A DNA stretch of 64,000 nt from Candidatus Saccharimonadota bacterium (GTDB taxonomy: Bacteria; Patescibacteriota; Saccharimonadia; Saccharimonadales; Saccharimonadaceae). The notes under the pieces were generated by a model. It ran no database searches. It saw only the letters and a program-made list of their open reading frames with translations, and had not been told where the DNA came from. Position numbers and translations under genes: made by a program. Of this stretch, positions 6,497 through 15,444 are shown piece by piece (position 1 is the first letter of the stretch; the number at the start of each line of letters is the position of its first letter). The DNA lies in contig CAJPIO010000001.1 in NCBI GenBank assembly GCA_905365145.1, positions 1-64,000 of the forward strand, given 5' to 3'.

Positions 6497-8062
6497 ATGC
6501 CAGAGTTGAATCAAATTGGCGCCCACTTGCGGGCAGGTGTTATATGTGCACAGCGGCAGTCTGATGAGCGGCAGCAAATACTTAGTCAGGCTGATAAAAT
6601 TAATGTCGTTGGTGCTGGCGGCATGTTGACGGCGGCTTACGAGCAGCTGCGCAACGCCGCTGAAAATACCGAGGAGCACTTGCTGCTACAAAATGCTATC
6701 CGGCGGTTTTTCAAACAATCGTTTATTGTTCGCGATGAGGCGTTGGTCCGCAAAAGCGGCGAAGAATTGGTGGTTGAATTGACTTTTGCGGGATATTTGC
6801 CCAACGATAGCGTGTCGCGCAGCCAAATCAAAGAGATTTCAAAACTAGCAACAGCGCACTATAAAGCGTATGAAAAGCTGATTGTTGATCGTTCAATCAA
6901 TTTAGATCGTTCTTCGGCATGGCTGTTAGAAACTCTGTCGGTACTGGTGGCGAATGTATTGGTTGATCACGCTGTCGATCATGCGTTTATTGATTTTGCC
7001 TATGAATATTTCGAGACAGCAATTCCGCGGGATGCGCTGCAATCGACCTCGGCTGATGAATATGGAGCTGCGCTTTATGTGGCTATTCAGCAGGCGCTGA
7101 TGAAGAGCGACGTAGCCACGGTGCGCGCAGGGCTATTGGTGCGTTATGGAACGAGCGTTGAGTCACTTGAGGCTTTTGTTGAATTTAATCGTAAAATTGA
7201 TAAGATGCTGCGCAGCACGTCGGTTGAAGAGTTGCGCCGCGTGGTTGATCGGCAGGGGGCGCCGCTGCGTGTTATTCGCCATATGATGGAGATGCAGGAC
7301 GACTTTCCGGCGTTGTTACAAAAACGCGAGGCATTTCTCGATGAATTTGAGCGGCAAGTGAACCGTGAATATTCTAGCATGATGGCGCGAATTAACCGGG
7401 CTATTATGCGCAGCGTGGTCTTCTTGGTAATTACTAAGTTTTTGATTGGCATCGCTATTGAAGTACCGTATGACCTATGGGCGCACGGACAAATTGAGTG
7501 GTTGGTTCTGATGATCAATTTGTTCTTCCCGCCGATATACATGGTGTTGCTGCGCTTAACGCTGAATGTGCCGGGATATGCAAATACCGAAGCGCTGATT
7601 AAACGAGTCGATCAGATGCTCTACGGCGGCGATAATACTGTACTGATGCGGCGGCAATTAGCGGGACGGACGTATAGCTCGATGTTTTCGATTATGTACG
7701 GCGTAATGAGTCTGGCGGTGTTCGCGCTGGCAACTTGGCTGCTGACGTTGATTGGTTTTTCACCAGTGCATATTATTATTTTCTTTGTATTTTTCTCGGC
7801 GGCGAGCTTCCTAGGCTTTCGCTTGAGCCGGTTGATTCGCGATCTCGAGATTGTGCGCAGTGCTAGCAACGGCTTTACCTTTGTACGCGATACGCTGTAT
7901 TTGCCGTTTGTAGTCGCTGGCCGGTGGATGAGTGATAAATACGCGCAGGTTAATATTGTGTCGATGGTGTTGGATATGTTAATCGAATTACCACTCAAAA
8001 CTATCCTGCGCAAGATTAGGCAATGGGCAGCTTTTATTGATGATAGAAAGGACAGTATATAA
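6497..8062 (+). CDS. Hypothetical membrane protein with large N-terminal cytoplasmic domain
   Basis: 521 residues from the ATG at 6497. The first 310 are soluble, helical and charged. They are followed by four probable membrane helices, around the segments VVFLVITKFLIGIAIEV, LVLMINLFFPPIYMVLL, MSLAVFALATWLLTLIGF and HIIIFFVFFSAASFLGF, and a cytoplasmic tail. No domain recognised. An upstream in-frame ATG at 6446 or GTG at 6431 is possible; I prefer 6497 because TTGCTA, 17 bases and GATAAT (6482-6487) end just before it. folD starts on its stop codon (1-base overlap), so the two are co-transcribed. Confidence 0.72.
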   Translation: MPELNQIGAHLRAGVICAQRQSDERQQILSQADKINVVGAGGMLTAAYEQLRNAAENTEEHLLLQNAIRRFFKQSFIVRDEALVRKSGEELVVELTFAGYLPNDSVSRSQIKEISKLATAHYKAYEKLIVDRSINLDRSSAWLLETLSVLVANVLVDHAVDHAFIDFAYEYFETAIPRDALQSTSADEYGAALYVAIQQALMKSDVATVRAGLLVRYGTSVESLEAFVEFNRKIDKMLRSTSVEELRRVVDRQGAPLRVIRHMMEMQDDFPALLQKREAFLDEFERQVNREYSSMMARINRAIMRSVVFLVITKFLIGIAIEVPYDLWAHGQIEWLVLMINLFFPPIYMVLLRLTLNVPGYANTEALIKRVDQMLYGGDNTVLMRRQLAGRTYSSMFSIMYGVMSLAVFALATWLLTLIGFSPVHIIIFFVFFSAASFLGFRLSRLIRDLEIVRSASNGFTFVRDTLYLPFVVAGRWMSDKYAQVNIVSMVLDMLIELPLKTILRKIRQWAAFIDDRKDSI

Positions 8063-8877
8063 TGAAAGAGTTAAATGGCAAGGAACTACAAGGTTTTATT
8101 AAGCAGCGCCAAGCGCGTCAAGTACGAAACTTGCGCCAAGAATATGGTGTGGTACCAAAACTAGTTATTATAATGAGCAAAAACGCTAGCCAAGCGATTC
8201 AAACGTATGTTCGGATGAAAACACGTTACGCAGCAGATATTCTGATTGATGTTGACGTACAAGCAGTCGCGCAAGCTGATATGATGGCGGCGATTGATCA
8301 AGCTAACAACGATCCAGTAGTGCAGGGGATAATTTTGCAATTGCCGATTGATGACGTGTCGCAGACCGAAAAGCTGTGCCAGTTAATCGCGCCAGAGAAA
8401 GATGTTGATGGTTTAGGGGCTAGTAGTATCTATCCGAGCGCTACTGCGCAGGCAATCGATTGGCTATTGGCTGGGTATAATATCGAGCTATCGGATAAGC
8501 AAATTGCTATCGTGGGCCGCGGTAAGCTTGTCGGAGCACCGCTCGAAAAAATGTGGCAGCAGCGCGGTCTAAACGTGCAGGTCTACGACAAGACGAATCC
8601 AGCTACCGCAGACAGTTTGCAAAAATGTAACGTAATTGTAACGGCGACCGGCGTGCCGCGCTTGATCACATCCGAAATGATCGCGCCAGAAACAGTAGTG
8701 GTGGATGCTGGTACGGCGAGCGAAGGCGGCGTGTTGGTCGGCGATGTTGACGATGCGGTTCGCCAGCGCAGCGATATTACGATTACACCGCAAAAGGGCG
8801 GTGTCGGTCCGTTGACATACGCAGTATTATTTGATCATCTGATTGAGGCGTGCTTGCGGCAAGTCGGTAAGTTATAG
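8062..8877 (+). CDS. folD: Methylenetetrahydrofolate dehydrogenase/cyclohydrolase
   Basis: Bifunctional NADP-dependent oxidation of 5,10-methylene-THF to methenyl-THF and hydrolysis to 10-formyl-THF. 271 residues, slightly short of the usual 280-290. Motifs: YVRMKTRYA with the catalytic Lys, GIILQLPID, PEKDVDGL, and the Rossmann segment AIVGRGKLVGAPLEKMW, then PQKGGVGPLTYAVL near the C-terminus. Its ATG overlaps the previous stop by one base. With glyA it gives the cell a minimal one-carbon folate cycle. Confidence 0.97.
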   Translation: MKELNGKELQGFIKQRQARQVRNLRQEYGVVPKLVIIMSKNASQAIQTYVRMKTRYAADILIDVDVQAVAQADMMAAIDQANNDPVVQGIILQLPIDDVSQTEKLCQLIAPEKDVDGLGASSIYPSATAQAIDWLLAGYNIELSDKQIAIVGRGKLVGAPLEKMWQQRGLNVQVYDKTNPATADSLQKCNVIVTATGVPRLITSEMIAPETVVVDAGTASEGGVLVGDVDDAVRQRSDITITPQKGGVGPLTYAVLFDHLIEACLRQVGKL

Positions 8878-8882
8878 TAATT

Positions 8883-9257
8883 CTATCGCTTATCGTTCAG
8901 TGCTTCTTTGGCGTGGATGACAACTTGGCTAGGTGTTAGATTAGCCTTGACGATATAACTATGAATACCTAGGTTACGCAGCTCGGCAGGTGCCTCTTCT
9001 TCGCCTAGGTTGGTTAGGATGATAACTGGCGTATTAGCATTAGCGGGCTGCTGGCGGATTTTTCGCAGCGCTTCGGTGCCGTTCATATTCGGCATTTGCA
9101 GATCAAGCAAAATGATGTCAGGATTAGCATGCTGAACCACTTTAACGCCAGTCTCGCCGTCGCTGGCAGTGACCACATCAAATCCAGCCGCCTCGAACTT
9201 CATCCGGTACATTTGGTTGATTACTTGATCGTCCTCGATAATAGCGATAGTTGTCAT
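8883..9257 (-). CDS. Single-domain response regulator (CheY-like receiver)
   Basis: 124 residues, a receiver domain only: acidic pair in IAIIEDDQV, phospho-acceptor Asp in DIILLDLQMPNMNG, Thr in PVIILTNLG and Lys in SYIVKAN. There is no output domain, so it should act by protein contact or phosphate relay. The ATG at 9257 is 6 bases after TATTAT on the minus strand (leaderless), so the longer in-frame N-terminus is discarded. It is divergent from the histidine kinase at 9336, and the two almost certainly form a pair. Confidence 0.93.
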   Translation of the reverse strand: MTTIAIIEDDQVINQMYRMKFEAAGFDVVTASDGETGVKVVQHANPDIILLDLQMPNMNGTEALRKIRQQPANANTPVIILTNLGEEEAPAELRNLGIHSYIVKANLTPSQVVIHAKEALNDKR

Positions 9258-9335
9258 GTTTTTATAATAGCATATCCCAGTTACTTTTCGAGTAAGCTCT
9301 AGCGTTATCGTCGAGAAAAGTGTACTATAAAGACA

Positions 9336-10589
9336 ATGAAGCGGTTTTTTGGTAAAATTCGCCGTCCATCGTATCGTTCGCAGCAAGTTGTGGACGTTCT
9401 GACGCGCAAAATGGTTGATGCCAAAGACATTGATACATTGCTAAATAGCTATTTAGAAACTTTTGTTAGTGTACTGCAAGTACGTTTTGCTGGCGTGGCT
9501 TTTTGCGATCAATATCACCAGCCGTATATTGCTGGCAAGCGTAATGTGCCGGCATGGTTGGACTCGCAGACGCTTGGTTCTGGCGACATTGGTGATTATG
9601 CTCGATATGGTATTGCAGCAATCTTACCGCTATGCGTTGCTGATCAGAAAATTGGTTGCCTGGTAATTGGCGAGCGGCGTGATGGCTGCGAGATTCGCAG
9701 TAAGGAATTTGAGCTGTTTGATGTTTTGGCGCGTAATCTATCGGTGGCGCTTTTGAACATGTTTCGCCTAGAGGAGATTCGCCGCTTAGCTGGAAATTTA
9801 GAGAAGGAAGTCGATGAGGCGACCAGTCAGCTGCGCCAGTCCAACAAAAGATTGCAGGCCCTGGATGCCACTAAAGATGAGTTTGTCAGTATGGCCAGTC
9901 ACCAGCTGCGGACGCCGCTGACTAGCGTAAAAGGCTACTTGAGTATGGTTCTCGAGGGCGACGCTGGCGAGATTACACCGCCGCAGCGGCAGCTGCTAGA
10001 AGAGGCTTTTCGCAGCAGCGAGCGGATGGTGCGATTGGTTAGTGATTTTTTGAACGTGAGCCGTTTGCAGACTGGTAAGTTTATTATCAATCGTACGGCG
10101 GTCAATTTGTCGCAGCTGGTTGCCGAAGAGGTTGCGAACGTAGATCAGGTAGCAAATACGCATAAGGTCAAGGTCACGTATCGCCAGCCAGCGCGCTTTC
10201 CACTACTGTATCTAGACGATACCAAGATTCGTCAAGTTATTATGAATTTCATTGATAACGCTATTTATTATTCACCAGACGCTAATACGGTAAAGGTCCG
10301 ATTGTCAATTGAAGATGGCCAGGCAGTTTTGCGGGTAATTGATAAGGGAATGGGCGTATCGCCATCTGCCAAGAAAAAGCTCGGCACTAAGTTCTTTCGC
10401 GGCGACAACGCTCGGCGGCAGCGGCCGGACGGCACGGGGGTTGGCTTGTTCTTGGCGAAGAAAGTAGTCGAAGGGCATGGCGGTACGATGATTTTCGAGT
10501 CGGAGCTCGGCAAGGGTAGTACTTTTGGCTTTCGGCTACCGATTGCGGAGTTAAAGTCGCCGCCAGCTCTAGACGGCAGCAAAGCATAA
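9336..10589 (+). CDS. Sensor histidine kinase with GAF-like domain
   Basis: 417 residues without membrane segments, so a cytoplasmic sensor. Residues 25-145 look like a GAF sensor. A coiled coil (about 150-180) leads to HisKA with [16 protein letters not shown] (phospho-acceptor His near 189), then HATPase with N box [16 protein letters not shown]1 [10 protein letters not shown] box KFFRG and G2 [24 protein letters not shown] ends 7 bases before the ATG (leaderless). The partner is the receiver at 8883-9257; the signal is unknown. Confidence 0.95.
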   Translation: MKRFFGKIRRPSYRSQQVVDVLTRKMVDAKDIDTLLNSYLETFVSVLQVRFAGVAFCDQYHQPYIAGKRNVPAWLDSQTLGSGDIGDYARYGIAAILPLCVADQKIGCLVIGERRDGCEIRSKEFELFDVLARNLSVALLNMFRLEEIRRLAGNLEKEVDEATSQLRQSNKRLQALDATKDEFVSMASHQLRTPLTSVKGYLSMVLEGDAGEITPPQRQLLEEAFRSSERMVRLVSDFLNVSRLQTGKFIINRTAVNLSQLVAEEVANVDQVANTHKVKVTYRQPARFPLLYLDDTKIRQVIMNFIDNAIYYSPDANTVKVRLSIEDGQAVLRVIDKGMGVSPSAKKKLGTKFFRGDNARRQRPDGTGVGLFLAKKVVEGHGGTMIFESELGKGSTFGFRLPIAELKSPPALDGSKA

Positions 10590-10606
10590 ATGGTATACTT
10601 TTATTT

Positions 10607-11050
10607 ATGAAGAGGAAGACGGGATTTATTATAGGCGGCGGCCTGGCGGTTATAGCAGCTGTTGTCGCTGCGGCAGCACTGGGATATCTTTACGGCGGTG
10701 TAAAAACGCCAGAACAGCGCGCGCTGGTTTACTATAATGTGTGCGGAAATGATATCATTGATAAGTTTAATGGTAGTATATCTTCCCCTGATAATCTGAA
10801 GAAGATTGCTGGCGAAATAGAAAAAAAGAATCACTACGCTGATGACGCCACGTGTGTTGTTGCTTTGTATTTTTATCATACGACCGCAGATGCGAACGGT
10901 CATAGCCAGAAGACGGACGATTTATATAACAAAATAAAAAACCTGTCAGACAAAGGAATATACGCTAGCGGCAGGCTGAAGGTGCCGGTTAATGTTGAGC
11001 AGTTAAATTTGCTGCGCAGCAAGCAATCAGTTCCGGAGAATAAACAATAA
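10607..11050 (+). CDS. Hypothetical membrane-anchored protein
   Basis: 147 residues: a short basic start, one membrane helix (residues 7-30, FIIGGGLAVIAAVVAAAALG), and an outside domain with two Cys (YNVCGND and DDATCVV) that could pair. No family recognised. An extended -10 (TGGTATACT) ends 7 bases before the ATG, so it is leaderless and starts the unit; the next gene begins on its stop codon. It is probably functionally tied to that large secreted protein. Confidence 0.75.
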   Translation: MKRKTGFIIGGGLAVIAAVVAAAALGYLYGGVKTPEQRALVYYNVCGNDIIDKFNGSISSPDNLKKIAGEIEKKNHYADDATCVVALYFYHTTADANGHSQKTDDLYNKIKNLSDKGIYASGRLKVPVNVEQLNLLRSKQSVPENKQ

Positions 11051-13833
11051 TGCACAAGGGGCTGCTGCGTGGCTTGAAGTGGTGGCTTAGCTGTTTTGTT
11101 ATTGTAGCGGCCGCAGGTGTTGTTTGTTTGCTGAGAAGCGATACGTCGTATGCAGTTTATGGTTGGAATTCTGGACGTAACGATATGGAGTGGCAGGCTT
11201 GGAATGGTGATCCGTGCGGCGATTACATTAATCACCCGTGTGCTGTCTGGTGGGCGTCTTATCATAATACGAACTATTTCAGTATGGTGGGGTCTTCGCC
11301 GACCAACCCGATCGAGATGGACTGGAATGCAACAACACTATACTTCACCATACGAGGCTCGTGGAATACCCAACGATTTCGTAATCCAATTAGAATTTAC
11401 TCTCTTTTCACTTTCAACGGGCAGGGCAGGTCTGTTTGGGTAACTAATCCAGCAGGTCATATAGACGGCAACGGCAATTATTTCTTTAATAGGGGCTATT
11501 ATGGCGGCGGCGGTCCTGAATATCAGTGGATAAACGGTGAAAGCGAATGGGATCAGTTAAATCTAGGAGCTGACGTTAACGGTGTCGCTCAACCTGGCGG
11601 CCCGTCAGAGCTGGTTACGTTTGGTGCAAAAAGCTGTTTGGCGGTCATGAGAGGTAATAAAGTATACACTTATAGCGGTTCTCATGTTAACTGCGGTACC
11701 GATAATATCTCGCTGTGGGTACGCCGTAAGCCGCGACCTAGCGGCTGGAAAGTCCAAGGTGAAAGCTATATCTATAATCGTTCCGACAACAAGACTTATG
11801 CGAATTATAATAATTCTAACGCTTTTGGTACTTCTCGCCCGTACGCTGAACGCCATCTAGAAGGTAAGCCTGATGTTTTTCCTGGAAAACAAGCCGAATT
11901 TATAGCGACTCTTCGGAATACTCCATATTCAAATTATCAGCATACAACATCTAGTGTACAAGTGGTTATAGAATCAGCGTATTTTAATAATCTGCACGAT
12001 GTTGCTAGCTGTGCCGGTAAGGATTGGCGCCATTGCGGTGGTAGCAATAATGGACATAGAGTTCTCATTGCACGCGGAGCGGTCAGTAATATTTATAATA
12101 ATAAATGCCGGTCAGCGCTTAATAACTTAGTGCAAAGTCCTAATAATACAAATACTTGGAGTGGTCGAGACGGCGACGATTGTATGAAGATTCGCGTGCC
12201 TAACGACGGTAGTCGAGCGGGGTCTTATATATGTACGCAGATATGGTGGACGTGGCCTGATTCGGTGGTGCGTCGAGATTGGGCTTCAAGTGAGCCCGCT
12301 TGCGCGAGGGTGGCATCTGACTTTAATTTGGTACCAGGAGTTGGTTCGGCGGGCGGGTCGACGGCTATTGGCGTACTAGAACAAGGTAATGCGACAACGC
12401 TAGATAGCACCATATACAATACGGGCGGGCGTCGCGAAGTTGGCGGTAGTAGTGATGCTGATGTCTTTACGTTTGCCTTCACTGGATCGGCTGCGGAAAT
12501 GTCGGATGGTCAACTGGGCAGTATACTAAATGGCATATTCAATAAGAATAACGGAGACAGGCATTATGCCGATACGACCTATGGTGCAGGCGTGAACACA
12601 TGCTCTTGGCTCAACTCTCAGCCTCAGTTGTCTGGTAAAATTAGCGATTGTACGCCAACAAATAACAAGCAGAGTGCTTTTGACAGGACTGAAGTTATTG
12701 ATACGTCGGCGCTTGATACGGCACGATACAAGATTGGTGATGTAATTTGCCGGGTAGCTACTGTTAATAAGTATAACTGGGATACAACGGGAGATTCTTC
12801 AAAACGCCGCGTATCGTATCCGCGTTGCTACCGTATTTCCAAGAGGCCAATGGTACAAATCTGGGGTGGCGATGTGCGTGTCGGGTCGAGCAATATCGCG
12901 AATGCTTTAGTCACCCAACAGTATAAGTCGGGTATCTATACTGGCGGCGCGCGTACGCTGACTATGAGTGGCAATGCTCATTCGATCGGCAGCTGGGGTG
13001 AGTATGGCATGTTTGCGCCAGAAATTTCCTCGTATAGCCGGTCAAATGTTGTGTCGGCATCAGGAGGTGCTCTTTCTGGCATGGGTACGACATCGCGGTT
13101 GGGCATAGCGGCAGATAGCGAGTTAAATGGTCTAACATTTGCCAATAATAAGGCTAGATATGGGCAATGGGGAACTATCGGCGCGCAAAATACTGTCAAA
13201 TCTAGTTATTTTGGCGCTCAGCGTCCGTTGGCGGGCGAGAATATCTCGCTTAACGGATTAGATGGCTCGTACAAATTGTCATCGTCGCGAGCAATCGTGA
13301 ATTTGTCGGGCGGCACTGTTGGAATGGGTAGGTCGGTTATCATTGATGCCGGTGACAAGACAGTGGTCGTAGACGGCGACATACGTTATGATGCCGGTAA
13401 CTTCTCTAGCGCTAGTCAATTGCCGCAGGCTGTGATCTATGCACGCAATATTATTGTTAAGGATAGCGTGACTAATATTGATGCTTGGCTAATTGCTTCG
13501 GGTACTAATGCCGGCGTGGGCGGTGTAATCTCTACCTGCGAAGTTGACGAGAGTGGTGTTCGATCATCATTGATCCGATCTGATTATACTAGCGGATTGA
13601 AATCGACGGTTTGCGACAAGCCATTACAGATTAATGGGGTAGTGTCGGCACGTGTTTTGCAGCTGCGCCGTACTCACGGAGCTGACGGTTCGGCTGGCAA
13701 TGAGAATGGCTATACCACGCCAGCGGAGATTATCAACGCGCGGATGGATACGTACTTGTGGGCCTATAATAAAGCTAACGCAAACAGTTCTATTTCAACC
13801 GACACCACAACCGAGCTGCCACCGCGGTATTAG
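11050..13833 (+). CDS. Large secreted or surface protein of unknown function
   Basis: 927 residues starting on the stop codon of the preceding gene (1-base overlap). An N-terminal hydrophobic segment (residues 14-29, SCFVIVAAAGVVCLL) is a signal peptide or anchor. The exported part is rich in Trp, Tyr, Asn, Ser and Gly with scattered Cys. About residues 580-860 look repetitive and beta-rich (VDGDIRYDAGNFSSASQLPQ, AVIYARNIIVKDSVTN). There is no sortase motif, membrane anchor or enzyme signature at the C-terminus, which ends in TTELPPRY. Its size and amino-acid make-up suggest a cell-surface or contact protein (inference); a tRNA gene follows. Confidence 0.78.
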   Translation: MHKGLLRGLKWWLSCFVIVAAAGVVCLLRSDTSYAVYGWNSGRNDMEWQAWNGDPCGDYINHPCAVWWASYHNTNYFSMVGSSPTNPIEMDWNATTLYFTIRGSWNTQRFRNPIRIYSLFTFNGQGRSVWVTNPAGHIDGNGNYFFNRGYYGGGGPEYQWINGESEWDQLNLGADVNGVAQPGGPSELVTFGAKSCLAVMRGNKVYTYSGSHVNCGTDNISLWVRRKPRPSGWKVQGESYIYNRSDNKTYANYNNSNAFGTSRPYAERHLEGKPDVFPGKQAEFIATLRNTPYSNYQHTTSSVQVVIESAYFNNLHDVASCAGKDWRHCGGSNNGHRVLIARGAVSNIYNNKCRSALNNLVQSPNNTNTWSGRDGDDCMKIRVPNDGSRAGSYICTQIWWTWPDSVVRRDWASSEPACARVASDFNLVPGVGSAGGSTAIGVLEQGNATTLDSTIYNTGGRREVGGSSDADVFTFAFTGSAAEMSDGQLGSILNGIFNKNNGDRHYADTTYGAGVNTCSWLNSQPQLSGKISDCTPTNNKQSAFDRTEVIDTSALDTARYKIGDVICRVATVNKYNWDTTGDSSKRRVSYPRCYRISKRPMVQIWGGDVRVGSSNIANALVTQQYKSGIYTGGARTLTMSGNAHSIGSWGEYGMFAPEISSYSRSNVVSASGGALSGMGTTSRLGIAADSELNGLTFANNKARYGQWGTIGAQNTVKSSYFGAQRPLAGENISLNGLDGSYKLSSSRAIVNLSGGTVGMGRSVIIDAGDKTVVVDGDIRYDAGNFSSASQLPQAVIYARNIIVKDSVTNIDAWLIASGTNAGVGGVISTCEVDESGVRSSLIRSDYTSGLKSTVCDKPLQINGVVSARVLQLRRTHGADGSAGNENGYTTPAEIINARMDTYLWAYNKANANSSISTDTTTELPPRY

Positions 13834-13884
13834 CAGTTGTTTATTGCGCAAATAAGGCCAATCTGTTAAGATATCTGTAAGTGC

Positions 13885-13959
13885 GGCCTTATCGTCTAAC
13901 GGTTAGGACACCAGGTTTTCATCCTGGCAATCCGGGTTCGATTCCCGGTAAGGTCACCA
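13885..13959 (+). tRNA. tRNA-Glu (TTC)
   Basis: Acceptor GGCCTTA/TAAGGTC (one G-T pair), D-stem GTCT/GGAC, anticodon stem CCAGG/CCTGG around TTTTCAT (anticodon TTC), T-stem CCGGG/CCCGG, A73 and encoded CCA. Confidence 0.95.
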
Positions 13960-13972
13960 TTATGGAATCAAG

Positions 13973-13994
13973 AGGCTCTTTGGAGTCTTTTTTG
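13973..13994 (+). terminator. Terminator after tRNA-Glu
   Basis: A 6-bp stem AGGCTC/GAGTCT (one G-T pair) with a 4-base loop, followed by a run of T. Confidence 0.65.
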
Positions 13995-14124
13995 TTTGTC
14001 CTTCAATCTGTAAAACATAGTCAAACTGTACGCTCCAAAGTTGAGATTCATTATGACGTAGATATATAATTTAGTTTTTGTCATTACAAACCGAGACCTC
14101 TATGGCCTTATTATCAATAATGTT

Positions 14125-14133
14125 TGGTATAAT
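14125..14133 (+). promoter_or_regulatory. Extended -10 promoter of the structured leader RNA
   Basis: TGGTATAAT, a consensus extended -10 (TGnTATAAT). Expected start is about 14139-14141, just at the 5' strand of the closing stem of the leader RNA. No good -35 is visible. Confidence 0.7.
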
Positions 14134-14138
14134 GATAG

Positions 14139-14276
14139 GGTCTGGATTAAACAGTTAGATAAAAGCAGGTCTCTCGGAGATTCAGTTGAGCTGTAAAAGC
14201 GACAACTGTACGAAAGACTTAAGGAGCTCAACTCTTTCTGTTTGGTCCAGACAACCTAGTACGGTTGTCGTTTTTT
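14139..14276 (+). ncRNA. Structured leader RNA with mutually exclusive terminator and antiterminator (candidate riboswitch or attenuator)
   Basis: About 138 nt between an extended -10 promoter and a T tract. A closing helix P1 pairs GTCTGGA (14140-14146) with TCCAGAC (14246-14252) and continues AAACAG/CTGTTT. Inside are a small TCTC/GAGA hairpin and a 9-bp helix AGTTGAGCT (14184-14192) with AGCTCAACT (14225-14233). The terminator is GACAACC/GGTTGTC (14250-14269) plus six T. Its 3' strand, 14259-14270, can pair with 14200-14211 over 12 positions (one G-U). P1 also overlaps the terminator's 5' strand. A two-gene operon starts 25 bases downstream with a proper ribosome-binding site. No known RNA class is recognised. 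Confidence 0.68.
14250..14276 (+). terminator. Conditional terminator in front of the 14301 operon
   Basis: 7-bp stem GACAACC/GGTTGTC, 6-base loop TAGTAC and TTTTTT. It sits upstream of the operon, not after it, which is the arrangement of an attenuator. Confidence 0.8.
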
Positions 14277-14300
14277 ATTATTTAACAGAAAGGAAGTAAA

Positions 14301-14807
14301 ATGAATAAAAAGCTTGGACCCGGATCATTGCTTATCTTGAGCCTAGTGCTACTATATACAAGTGGCGCGGTCGAAGGAGCTCTAGGAGTAGGACTTGGCG
14401 TAGGTGGTCTAGTATGTCTAGTACTGGGAATTGCAGGTGGAGCAAAGAAGCTTTTCAAGGGTGGTGATAGTATAGAAAAACGAACTAGGTCCACAGCCCG
14501 TGCAATACTATCAAGCTTTCTATTGGTGCGATCAGAGTGTAATTACCCTATCGAGTCACCTTCAGATAAAATTCGAATATATACTCACATATTGAAAATA
14601 CGAGGATATAATGATGATGCAGTCAAAGGACTCATACACGAAGCTAAAAAGATTAGCGAAGTAAGGGACTCCGTAAAAGGTATTAGCTTAAATACATTGG
14701 TGCATGTGTTGGTGTCTCATGAATACACAAAGGACACACATAAAGAGCTGACGGAATCACAGTTAGAGAGAGTCAATAAAATACTAAGTCAAATATATAG
14801 GGCGTAA
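14301..14807 (+). CDS. Hypothetical membrane protein, first gene behind the structured leader
   Basis: 168 residues. Two closely spaced hydrophobic segments (SLLILSLVLLYTSGAVEGAL and GVGGLVCLVLGIAGGA) form an N-terminal hairpin, followed by a charged, mainly helical domain of about 110 residues with LRIYTHILK-like stretches and no catalytic signature. The ATG has AGGAAG 4-5 bases upstream, and the operon is preceded by the conditional terminator. The next gene follows after one base. Family and function unknown. Confidence 0.7.
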   Translation: MNKKLGPGSLLILSLVLLYTSGAVEGALGVGLGVGGLVCLVLGIAGGAKKLFKGGDSIEKRTRSTARAILSSFLLVRSECNYPIESPSDKIRIYTHILKIRGYNDDAVKGLIHEAKKISEVRDSVKGISLNTLVHVLVSHEYTKDTHKELTESQLERVNKILSQIYRA

Positions 14808-14808
14808 T

Positions 14809-15444
14809 ATGGACGCGGCAAGTGTAAACTGGTTAACAGTTCTGGCTTTTGCGATCATTGGCGGTGGGTTTATCGGGCTTGTGATGGGCCATAAGATTAA
14901 AGACGGTCCAGTAAAAGTCCTTACTACTCCTATGATATTTCAGACTGGTGCAACTAATACTGTTCTGATAGTTATCGGACTAAGTCTTATTGCTTTATGT
15001 TTTACAGTAAGCATATGGCACGGTGTGGCAGCTATAGCTTTAGGCTTTATAACCGAGTCCTTCATTGGCGCTAAGGTGATGTATGATGAAAAAGGCGGTA
15101 TCGGTAAGGCTATTAAAACAACCATAATCCTTCTGCTCGTGGTGTGTCTACCTTTTGGAGGCTACCAATACCACCAATATAACCGCTCACCAAACGAGAA
15201 AGACAAGTTGACCTTTATATATGAGTGCGATGAGTATTATACAAACGAGGCATTTAAGAGTGAGCGTTCACGAGATACAGCAAAAGCTATATGTAATTGT
15301 TTATGGCCGGATTTAGTCGGTAAATATGGAACTATGGGAAAAATTAATGATGTAGCTAGATGGAGTGGTAGCGTAACTCATGGAGATAAAGAATTCAACC
15401 ACATGAGCAAAGTGTGCTTGGATGATTACCGCAACAGGAATTAA
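14809..15444 (+). CDS. Hypothetical membrane protein, second gene behind the structured leader
   Basis: 211 residues, one base after the previous stop, so probably translated by coupling. About four hydrophobic segments (residues 5-28, 41-60, 62-80 and 100-118) precede a soluble C-terminal domain with four Cys (YECDEYY, ICNCLWPD and SKVCLDDY). The pattern suggests a disulfide-stabilised domain outside the membrane (inference). No family recognised. It is linked to the preceding gene by position and by shared leader control. Confidence 0.7.
   Translation: MDAASVNWLTVLAFAIIGGGFIGLVMGHKIKDGPVKVLTTPMIFQTGATNTVLIVIGLSLIALCFTVSIWHGVAAIALGFITESFIGAKVMYDEKGGIGKAIKTTIILLLVVCLPFGGYQYHQYNRSPNEKDKLTFIYECDEYYTNEAFKSERSRDTAKAICNCLWPDLVGKYGTMGKINDVARWSGSVTHGDKEFNHMSKVCLDDYRNRN

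Noticed and set aside
14139..14276. SRP RNA or 6S RNA
   Set aside because: The conserved SRP tetraloop helix and the 6S open-bubble hairpin are absent, and the terminator sits just before a gene with its own ribosome-binding site.
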